From NCBI GenBank assembly GCA_963834365.1, contig CAWIBS010000016.1:1-23348 (forward strand): 23,348 nt of DNA, in the 5' to 3' direction. Position 1 is the first letter of the stretch. Each line of letters starts with the position of its first letter. A program made the translations under genes and the position numbers. The DNA is from CAWJAP01 sp963834365. GTDB lineage: Bacteria > Acidobacteriota > Vicinamibacteria > Vicinamibacterales > Vicinamibacteraceae. Positions 16,957 to 23,348 of the stretch are shown here, piece after piece. The notes under the pieces were generated by a model that did not search any database, had not been told where the DNA came from, and saw only the letters and a list, made by a program, of their open reading frames with translations.

Positions 16957-17228
16957 CTCCGTCGGGCTGGGTCGAGCCGGTCCCGGCGGTCGGCGGGCGG
17001 AACCGGCGGCAACGTCGCGAAATCTTCAATGAAGCCGCCATTCTTCCTGTTCGCGCGCCCGGCACGCGGTCTGCAGTAGCGCTGCGGTTGTCCGTCGACG
17101 CCTGTGCGGGCCTGGGTAGCACGCCGGGAAGGTTCGCAGAAACGCGATCGTCAGGCCGCCTCCACCTGTGGCAGGATTGGCACGTCATTCGACTGGTTGG
17201 GCGCTTCAGGGCGCGAGGAGGAGGACCT
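16957..17228. other. Intergenic region without a recognised gene
   Basis: About 270 bases with no convincing coding frame or RNA gene. A GG/GC-like pair near TTGGCACG (17175-17182) was tested as a sigma-54 site and fails at the -12 position. A strong ribosome-binding site (GAGGAGGAGG, ~17215-17224) sits at its right end and belongs to the next gene. Confidence 0.5.
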
Positions 17229-17780
17229 ATGAAACGGCTTGTTGTAGGAATCGTTGCAGCGGCAGTTCTGGTGTCGGTGGCGGGCACGGCCATGGCCCAG
17301 TCCAAGAGCCTCACGACAGAGCAGAGAACGGAGACCGCCATCGTCGAGGCGATCGAAGCCGCGAGCCGCACGGTCACGCTCAAGAAATCGGACGGCACCC
17401 ACGTGGCGATCGTCGCCGGGCCCGAAATCACGCGGTTCGCGGAGATCAAGGTCGGCGACAAGGTCAACGCCCGGTACTATGAGAACGTCGTCCTCCGGCT
17501 CAAGCGGCCCGGCGAGCCCGACGTGGATACCGGGGCCAAGTCTACGACGCCCTCCGGACAGGCCCTGCCCGGTGGCACGAAAGCCAAGCAGCGGACGATC
17601 ACGGCCACGATTACGGCCATCGACATGGAGACGCCGGCGGTCACCTTCACCGGACCGAACGGCTACAAGTACACCACCAAAGTCCAGGACAAGTCGGCCC
17701 TCGCCAACGTGAAGGTCGGCGACAAGGTCGACATCGTCTGGACGGAAGCGCTGCTGGTGTCGCTCGAGCGCGGCACGTAG
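17229..17780 (+). CDS. Secreted protein with two copies of a ~60-residue beta domain
   Basis: A 183-residue exported protein of unknown function. Residues 1-23 are a clear Sec signal ending AMA|QS. The mature part holds two similar units, residues ~34-92 and ~121-180. Each opens with an alternating strand (TAIVEAIEAASRTVTLKK; TITATITAIDMETPAVTF), then a D/N-G turn, then I/VKVGDKV followed by a final strand (VNARYYENVVLRLK; VDIVWTEALLVSLE). A low-complexity linker rich in Pro, Gly and Thr joins them. No catalytic or metal motif is visible. GAGGAGGAGG directly upstream supports the ATG. It resembles conserved secreted hypotheticals common in this bacterial group. Confidence 0.85.
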   Translation: MKRLVVGIVAAAVLVSVAGTAMAQSKSLTTEQRTETAIVEAIEAASRTVTLKKSDGTHVAIVAGPEITRFAEIKVGDKVNARYYENVVLRLKRPGEPDVDTGAKSTTPSGQALPGGTKAKQRTITATITAIDMETPAVTFTGPNGYKYTTKVQDKSALANVKVGDKVDIVWTEALLVSLERGT

Positions 17781-17965
17781 GTCACTCGTTGGCCGCCGGG
17801 GCGGTCCGCCACAATCGTCCCGGGTCCGTCGTTGATTCCAGATCGTCCGGCGACACGGCGAGGAGCGAATCCTTGCAAGACGGAGTTTTGCTTTGCCGTG
17901 CCGGGTTCGTGCCGGGCGATCCGCTCGCCTGGACTGGCTCGATTCAGGACAGCAAAGGAGTGCGC

Positions 17966-18667
17966 GTGTTCTCTAAGCTTTTCGCGGAGTTTCTCGGCAC
18001 GTTCTGGCTCGTGCTCGGCGGTTGCGGCAGCGCGGTCCTCGCCGCCGCGTTTCCCGACGTCGGCATCGGCTTGCTCGGGGTGTCACTCGCGTTCGGCCTC
18101 ACGGTGCTGACAGGGGCGTACGCGTTCGGCCCGATCTCGGGCGGTCACTTCAACCCCGCTGTCTCCGTCGGGTTGTGCGCGGCAAATCGCTTTCCCGCGG
18201 CCCTACTGTTGCCTTACACCGTGGCGCAAGTCCTCGGCGGCATCGTCGGCGCGTTCGTGCTGTACTTCATCGCCAGCGGCCGCGCGGATTTCAGCCTCGC
18301 CGGCGGATTCGCCTCCAACGGCTACGGCGTGCACTCACCGGGTGGATATTCGCTTGCGGCGGGGCTCGTGTGCGAAGTCGTGATGACGTTCATGTTCCTG
18401 GCCGTCATTCTCGGCACCACTCACAAACGCGCTCCAATCGGATTCGCAGGTCTTGCCATCGGCCTCGGACTCACGCTGATCCATCTGATCAGCATCCCGG
18501 TGACGAACACCTCGGTCAATCCGGCGCGCAGCACCGCAACCGCGCTGGTCGTCGGAGACTGGGCCCTTCGGCAGCTCTGGCTGTTCTGGCTGGCTCCGGT
18601 GATCGGCGCCGCCATGGCGGGCTTCGCGTCAGGCTGCTCCGGGGCCTGGTCGAGGAACCTCCGGTGA
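17966..18667 (+). CDS. aqpZ: Aquaporin Z
   Basis: Inner-membrane water channel of 233 residues. Both NPA boxes are present, HFNPAVSVG (Asn63) and SVNPARSTA (Asn185). The selectivity filter residues Phe43, His173, Thr182 and Arg188 match a water-selective aquaporin rather than a glycerol facilitator. N-terminal FAEFLGTFWLVLGGCGSAV and C-terminal LRQLWLFWLAPVIGA are typical of AqpZ. The GTG at 17966 is chosen because AAAGGAG lies about 6 bases upstream and the protein then has the usual length; the frame is open further upstream to 17789. No partner gene is evident; the upstream 185 bases hold no gene. Confidence 0.93.
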   Translation: MFSKLFAEFLGTFWLVLGGCGSAVLAAAFPDVGIGLLGVSLAFGLTVLTGAYAFGPISGGHFNPAVSVGLCAANRFPAALLLPYTVAQVLGGIVGAFVLYFIASGRADFSLAGGFASNGYGVHSPGGYSLAAGLVCEVVMTFMFLAVILGTTHKRAPIGFAGLAIGLGLTLIHLISIPVTNTSVNPARSTATALVVGDWALRQLWLFWLAPVIGAAMAGFASGCSGAWSRNLR

Positions 18668-18701
18668 CCGGCCGCATCAGTTCGTGATTGACTGCTGATT
18701 C

Positions 18702-18722
18702 CGCCGCTGTCTTGGTGCGGCG
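18702..18722. terminator. Possible bidirectional hairpin between convergent genes
   Basis: CGCCGC at 18702-18707 pairs with GCGGCG at 18717-18722 around a 9-base loop, in the 69-base gap between the aquaporin gene and the convergent gene ending at 18737. No T-tract is present on either strand. Supported mainly by position. Confidence 0.3.
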
Positions 18723-18736
18723 CTGTGTGCGCCTGG

Positions 18737-19311
18737 TCAGCGCGGATCGCTGAGGAGGCGCTCGAGTAGCGCACGGCCTCGCGGCGAAAGGCAATAGCCC
18801 ACCTCGAGGCTCTCGGTGAGGCCGAGCTCCTTCAGCTGGCGGACCCGGCGCTTGAACGGCGGCACGTCGGCGTCCACTTGCGCGGCGAGCCGGCGCGAGA
18901 CGACGCCGGGCTGGTCGGCGATCAGCTGCAGGTAGCGAGTCGTCCAGGGCATCGGGGACGCGGCGTCGATCCTGGCCAGCTTCGCGACGACAGCCTCCAG
19001 CCCGGCGGGCTCCGGCAGGCGTTCCCGGAGGGCGATGCGCGGATCGTCGCCGGTGAGACGGAGCTCGATGCGCAGGAGTGTGCCCTCGCCGGCGATCGAC
19101 GCCTGCAGCTCGCGGTGTGACAGGCCCGTGCGGCGCACGTCCTCCGGTGTGATGTCGCCTTCGTCGACGACGGTGACGCGATCAGGCAGAGCACGCCGAC
19201 CGGCGAGCGAAGGGAAGAACCGTCGGGTGGCGGCGTCCGCCGCCACCGCCTGAACGCGAGCGTCACACGGCCCTCGGCGATGCCCTGCAGGATGTTCCGG
19301 CGGAACAGCAT
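18737..19311 (-). CDS. Conserved hypothetical, ASCH-like start with winged-helix-like end (frameshifted)
   Basis: About 190 residues. The N-terminus (MLFRRNILQGIAEGRVTLAF-RRW) resembles a bacterial family in which GxVTLAFRRW opens an ASCH/PUA-like RNA-binding fold. The middle has DRVTVVDEGDITPEDV and DDPRIALRERL. The C-terminal half reads RYLQLIADQPGVVSRRLAAQ, PPFKRRVRQLKELGLTESLE and VGYCLSPRGRALLERLL, which looks like a winged helix. The frame changes near 19185-19195; removing two extra bases in GTGCTCTGCCTGATCGC restores VL-A-DRVTVVDE and gives a length divisible by three. ATG 19311 has no strong ribosome-binding site. The role is unknown; RNA or DNA binding is inferred from fold resemblance. 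Confidence 0.7.
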
Positions 19312-19373
19312 TCGATTGTCCGATCTTTCAGATCTTGTCCGTGGCTGACCCTCTCGTCTGGCGGTCCAGCCGG

Positions 19374-19880
19374 TCACTCGACGCGCGTCAGCGTGACCGT
19401 GATCGGATTCGGACTCGGCCCGGCGTGCGTGCGGACCTGCTTGAGCGTCAAGGTGTCGCCGTCGCGCCGGTAGGTGTAGACACTCACCGCGCCTTGGGTC
19501 ATCGCCGACGGATTCTTGGCGACGGTTGCCTGCATCGTGATCACATTGTCGCCGCTCAGCTCGAACGTCCCGGCTTCGCCCACGAAGGGCCCCCATACGG
19601 CGCGGAGTTGGTCGGCGGATGCGTCGGCCGGGTTCGCCAGAAGCGGGCGTGGCTGTTCGGTATGCACCTCGACCCGGCTGTAGTGCCGGCCGTGGAAGAT
19701 GGCGAGTGTCGCATCGGGTTTCACGGTGCGACCAGCCGCCGGCACGACGACTTCGAGCGTTCTCCAGACGCCCTGGAACGGCGCCTCCCGCTCCTCAGCG
19801 GCCGGTGTCACAGTCGTGCCGGCAGACATCGCCACGATGAGAGCCGCGAACAACGTCGAGATTTTCGAGTACGTGTGCAT
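19374..19880 (-). CDS. Secreted lipocalin-like protein
   Basis: A 168-residue exported protein with an intact frame. Residues 1-28 form a signal peptide (...FAALIVAMSAGTTVTPAAEE). The mature start, FQGVWRTLEVVVP, matches the opening G-x-W strand of lipocalin-like domains. FHGRHYSRVEVHTE, TFELSGDNVITMQATVAKNP, SVYTYRRDGDTLTLKQVRTH and a closing beta strand (PITVTLTRVE) complete a small beta-barrel. The start is well supported by AAGGAGGTT six or so bases upstream. No cysteine or catalytic motif is seen, and the ligand is unknown. It is divergently oriented from the HTH-propeller gene with a 142-base gap. Confidence 0.8.
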   Translation of the reverse strand: MHTYSKISTLFAALIVAMSAGTTVTPAAEEREAPFQGVWRTLEVVVPAAGRTVKPDATLAIFHGRHYSRVEVHTEQPRPLLANPADASADQLRAVWGPFVGEAGTFELSGDNVITMQATVAKNPSAMTQGAVSVYTYRRDGDTLTLKQVRTHAGPSPNPITVTLTRVE

Positions 19881-20022
19881 GGAACCTCCTTGTATCGTTC
19901 CGACGAGTCACATGAGCCGTCTCTGGCAGTGTCCAACGCGGTCGACGGCAGCTCAAGCGCCATGAGGCGCCGAATCGGCACTGGCGCGTAATGGCGCACC
20001 GTTGCGCTATCCTCTCGACGTC

Positions 20023-21972
20023 ATGGCCGAGACTCCAGAGCCGATGCCACAAGCATCGGCGCGTGCGGGCCGGCGCCTGGATTCATGGAAGGAGATCGCC
20101 TCGTTCCTCGGCCGCGGATTCGCACCGTTCAGCGGTGGGAACGCGACGAGGGACTACCCGTACACCGCCTGCCTCACGCCCAGCGCGGCAGCGTCTTTGC
20201 CGATCCCGGGGAACTGTCGGCATGGTGGGAAAGCCGTCAGATCAAGCCCGGCCCGAGCCGGACGCAGGGCCGGACACCACCAGTGAACCGCGTCTCCAGC
20301 GCCTCACCCATACAACCGCTGCGACGTTCTGGCCCGGGCTGTCGTCGGACGCGCGCATGGTGGTGTACGTCTCCGATGCAGGGAAGGACGGCGCGGCTCC
20401 CCAGGTCTGGCTGCAGCAGGTTGGTGGTTCAGCGGTGCACTGACCACGGGCCTGCGCGATTGCGCGGAGCCGACATTTTCCGCTGATGACACGAGGGTGA
20501 TCTTCAGCGCCAGCGGCGAATCGACCAGGAACGTCTACGAAATACCAGCGCTGGGTCGATCGCCACGCGTCTTGAAGCGGTCGGCGCGAAATGCAGAGGT
20601 TTTCGCCGGATGGGAAGTGGCTGACCTATATCGCGCTCGAACCACGCGACACCATTCGACTCGTCCCGGCCGACAGTGGCGACGAGCGCTCGCTGGCGCC
20701 AGGCCTCGTCGAATCGCATTCGCCACCTGGTCCGACGATGGTCGTCATCTGCTCGTGGTTGGACATCCGAATCCTTCCGTCGATCTCGATTGCTGGGTCG
20801 TGCCGGTGGAGGGCGGGACGCCAGTCGACACCGGCATCCTGCGACGGGCGCGGCAGCTCGGGTTCATCCCGATCTTGATGTCGGGCGGATGGGCCGGTGA
20901 TTCAGTGTTCTACTCCGCCGCCGGGCGACAGGGCCTGCATGTCTGGCGGCAGCGCGTGTCACCCGTGACGTTCGAGGCGGCCGGCTCGCCCGAGCTGATG
21001 ACACCGGCCTCGGACTTCGGGTTTTTCCCGACGGTGGCTGGCAAGCGTTTGAGCTTTGTCGCAACGCACGGCCACACCAATATCTGGTCGGTCGCGAGCG
21101 ACGCCACCAGCGGCAAGGCCCATGGTCCGCTTCGTCGTCTGACGCGCGGCACAGGGATCGTCAGTCATCTCACACTGACGCATGACGGACGGACGCTCGC
21201 CTATTTCGCCGCGCGGACGGTCCGCGGCGAGCTCCATGTCAGAGAGCTGGAGAGCGGGGCCGACACGGTGGTGGGTGAACAACCCGGCATCAATCGTGGG
21301 TTCCCGGTGATCTCGCCTGGCGGCGAGCAGATGGCCTACGGCACGCTGGTCCCGGGGCCGCCAGTGCAGCGGCCCGTGCATCTCATCAACCTCACCGACG
21401 GTGAGACGCGACTGGTCCGCGACGATTGTGGGGGCCGCCCTCGTCAGTGGCTCGATGAACGGACGCTGCTCGTAGAGACGTTTGGCTCAGGCCTGAATGC
21501 GTTGGTCGTCCTCGACACGCATGACGGCACGCGGCGTCCGCTGCTCTCGTCGGTCAATCGCAAGGTCTCCAACCCTCGCGTCTCACCCGACGGCCTGTGG
21601 CTGGCGTTCGACGCGATGCAGCCGGGCGGCAGGCCGGCAGTGACGATCGCAAAGGTGGACGGCAACACGGCCGCCCGCGAGTCGGATTGGATACTCGTCC
21701 AGGAGTCGGCCAGTCACCCGTTCTGGTCGCGCGACGGCCGTCTCCTCTACTACCTTCCGACGAGCCCGGGCCCGGATATTCGCAACCGGGTCGCGGCGCG
21801 GGGGTTCGATCCGTCCACCGGTCGCGTGGACAGCGAGGCTGTGGACGTTCTGGCCCTCAGCGAAATGATCGTGCCCGCGATGGTCACGGCGGTCGCGCCG
21901 ATCGTCGCGCCTGGTCAAATCATTCTGGCGCTGGGCGACTTCAGAGGTGATCTCTGGCTGATGGATGTCTGA
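20023..21972 (+). CDS. HTH-domain protein fused to PD40/WD40-like beta-propeller (frameshifted N-half)
   Basis: About 650 residues. An N-terminal MerR/excisionase-like DNA-binding domain (DSWKEIASFLGRG, then IRTVQRWERDEGLPVHRLP and SVFADPGELSAWWESR) is fused without a membrane helix to a TolB-like propeller. Blade signatures recur: WPGLSSDARMVVYVSDAG, FSADDTRVIFSASG, FSPDGKWLTYIALE, WSDDGRHLLVVG, ISPGGEQMAYG, VSPDGLWLAFDA and WSRDGRLLYYLP. Frame changes occur near 20117, 20245, 20440, 20590 and 20710. Most here look like one missing base, unlike the rest of the window, while 20590 fits one extra. The frame from about 20720 to the stop is clean. ATG 20023 begins the HTH domain and has no clear ribosome-binding site. 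Such fusions are abundant in Acidobacteriota. The DNA target and what the propeller senses are unknown. Confidence 0.85.
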
Positions 21973-21998
21973 AAGCAGTCGCCGGCTCGTCGCCCTGG

Positions 21999-22901
21999 GT
22001 GCCGAGCCGTCGCCGATTTCTTGGAGGGTTCGCTGCTTCCGCAGTCGTCCTGCTCAACGAGCCCGCCTGGTGTGGTGCGCAGCGTGCGGTCGCGAACGGT
22101 AGCACGTTCCGCGGGAAGGTGCCTGGTGAAGAACGAGCCGTGGAGGGCATCAAACTGTGCTGGTGCCCGCCGGGCAAGTTCACGATGGGCAGCCCGCCGG
22201 GCGAGCCGGAGCGGCGGCCGGGCGAGGACCAGGTCGAGGTGACGCTGACCCGGGGCTTCTGGATGGCGAAGTACGAGGTGACGCAGGGCGAGTGGAAGCG
22301 GGTCGTCGGCAAGTTGCCGGGCGAGCTGACGCGCGGAGCTGCCCGAGGGGGACGACTTTCCCGTCGGCAACGTCAACTTCGCCGAGGCCGAGGCGTTCTG
22401 CCGCGAAGCTGACCGAACGGGCGGCGCGCAGTCGGGCGAGCTGCCGGAGGGCTGGGAGTTCCGGCTGCCCACCGAAGCGCAGTGGGAGTACGCCTGCCGG
22501 GCCGGCACGACGACCGCCACGGCGTTCGGCGACAAGCTCGAGCAGCAAGCAGGCGAACTTCAGGGCGAGCCGCTACAACGGCGGCGAGCGAGGGGCCGTC
22601 GCTGGGCGGCGGCGAAGGTCGGCAGCTATCCCGCCGAACGCCTGGGGCCTGCACGACATGCACGGCAACGTCTTCGAGTGGTGCCGCGACTGGTATCACG
22701 CGCGGCTGCCCGGCGGCGTCGATCCGGACCTGTACGGCGGGCAGGGGCGGCAGAACCGCGACGGCACGTACTCCCGGGTTCGCCGCGGCGGCGGCGTGGA
22801 CCGACGACGGGCGGGTCCTGCCGGTCGGCGTTCCGGCTGCGGTTCGAGCCCGAGCGCGATACGACCACATCGGCTTCCGGTGCGTGGCGGTGGAGCGCTG
22901 A
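21999..22901 (+). CDS. SUMF1/FGE-like exported protein 2 with Tat signal (frameshifted)
   Basis: Second formylglycine-generating-enzyme-fold protein. GTG 21999 opens a twin-arginine signal, PSRRRFLGGFAASAVVLL. An ATG at 21963 one frame away could extend it if a base is wrong. Landmarks are CWCPPGKFTMGSPPGEPER, MAKYEVTQGEWKRVVG, NVNFAEAEAFCRK, LPEGWEFRLPTEAQWEYACR, NAWGLHDMHGNVFEWCRDWY, GVDPDLYGG, RDGTYSRVRRGG and GFRCVAVER. Near the end CRSAFRLRFEPER keeps one cysteine at roughly the second FGE active-site position, but the first is not seen, so oxidase activity is doubtful. Breaks near 22337, 22408, 22425, 22541, 22613, 22632, 22792, 22818 and 22860 mostly fit extra bases. It lies 26 bases after the propeller gene and is probably co-transcribed. 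Confidence 0.8.
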
Positions 22902-22917
22902 AGCGCGTCTTCAGGGC

Positions 22918-23348
22918 TCAGGCTCGACCGACGAACTCGCGCGTCTCGGTGTGCACCTTCACCCGGTCGCCTTCCTTGACGAACAGCGGCACCCGCACTT
23001 GCATTCCCGTCTCGAGCGTCGCCGCCTTGGTCACGCTGCTGCTGCTGGTGTCGCCGCGGACCGCGGGCTCGGTGTAGGTGACGGCGAGCTCCACGTGCGG
23101 TGGCAGTTCCATGCCGATCGGGTTGCCGTTGCACTTTAGGATTTCCACCGGCAGATTGTCGACGAGGAACAGGCGATCGTCGCCCAGCATGTCGCCTGTG
23201 AGGGTGACGGTCTCGTAGCTCTCCTGGTCCATGAAGTGGTAGCCGTGGTTGTCGGCGGACAGGTAGGCCGCCTTGATCTTCACGAGATCGGGCTCGCTGA
23301 ATTTCTCCCCCGCCTTGAACGTCCGGTCGAACACGGCGCGCGTCAGCA
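22918..23348 (-). CDS. efp: Elongation factor P (N-terminus beyond the window)
   Basis: Translation factor that relieves ribosome stalling at proline runs. The visible 142 residues cover the end of the KOW domain (LTRAVFDRTFKAGEKFSEPD) and both OB domains: HFMDQESYETVTLTGDMLGD, LFLVDNLPVEILKCNGNPIG, ELAVTYTEPAVRGDTSSSS, ATLETGMQVRVPLFVKEGDR and the C-terminal VHTETREFVGRA. The frame is intact. The loop carrying the modified lysine or arginine is outside the window, so the modification type cannot be judged. It converges on the SUMF1-like gene with a 16-base gap. Confidence 0.95.
   Translation of the reverse strand, partial: LTRAVFDRTFKAGEKFSEPDLVKIKAAYLSADNHGYHFMDQESYETVTLTGDMLGDDRLFLVDNLPVEILKCNGNPIGMELPPHVELAVTYTEPAVRGDTSSSSVTKAATLETGMQVRVPLFVKEGDRVKVHTETREFVGRA

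Noticed and set aside
17170..17195. Sigma-54 promoter at TTGGCACG before the duplicated-domain protein
   Set aside because: The GG element is present but the bases ten positions downstream are GA, not GC.
19323..19337. GATCT-TTC-AGATC hairpin as a regulatory site or terminator
   Set aside because: Only five base pairs with a three-base loop and no T-tract; likely chance.
1..23348. CRISPR arrays, tRNA/rRNA genes, insertion sequences or attachment sites
   Set aside because: No regularly spaced repeats, cloverleaf-like segments, transposase motifs or flanking direct repeats were noticed when reading both strands.

Overview
The window is GC-rich DNA that looks like an acidobacterium, most likely of the Vicinamibacteria type. 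This is inferred from gene content: an Oar-like TonB receptor with a carboxypeptidase-regulatory N-terminus, a quinoprotein without the vicinal cysteine pair, paired with a cytochrome c, and a helix-turn-helix protein fused to a PD40 beta-propeller. No rRNA, tRNA, IS element or CRISPR array was seen.

Layout. 1-2901 (minus): TonB-dependent receptor running off the left edge. 3196-7416 (plus): an exported oxidative cluster of di-heme cytochrome c, PQQ-type quinoprotein, DUF1080 hydrolase-like protein and SUMF1/FGE-like protein. 7377-9838 (minus): AmpG-type permease preceded by a RIC/ScdA di-iron repair protein. 9973-16931 (plus): a Crp/Fnr-family regulator followed by a tightly packed five-gene molybdoenzyme operon. 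Its genes encode a NarK transporter fused to a b-type cytochrome-like domain and a CxxC...CxxC tail, a Cys-ligated molybdopterin oxidoreductase, a four-cluster ferredoxin, a Tat-anchored Rieske protein and an 83-residue membrane protein. 17229-18667 (plus): a secreted duplicated-domain protein and aquaporin Z. 18737-19880 (minus): an unnamed regulator-like protein and a lipocalin-like secreted protein. 20023-22901 (plus): HTH-propeller protein and a second SUMF1-like protein. 22918-23348 (minus): elongation factor P, cut by the right edge.

The most interesting part is 9126-16931. A perfect TTGCGC-TG-GCGCAA palindrome lies between the divergent RIC and Crp/Fnr genes. The regulator is followed by what looks like a cytoplasmic nitrate-reducing complex that takes in its own substrate through a transporter fused to its probable quinol-side cytochrome. 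It also carries a high-potential Rieske protein facing the periplasm. Substrate and electron path are inferred, not shown.

Many genes at 1-7416, 9126-10668, 18737-19311, 20023-20760 and 22300-22901 are broken by single-base shifts, nearly all consistent with one extra base outside homopolymers. The reading frames at 7377-9110 and 10730-18667 are intact. Protein similarity continues across every break, so I treat these as probable sequence errors and annotate whole genes.
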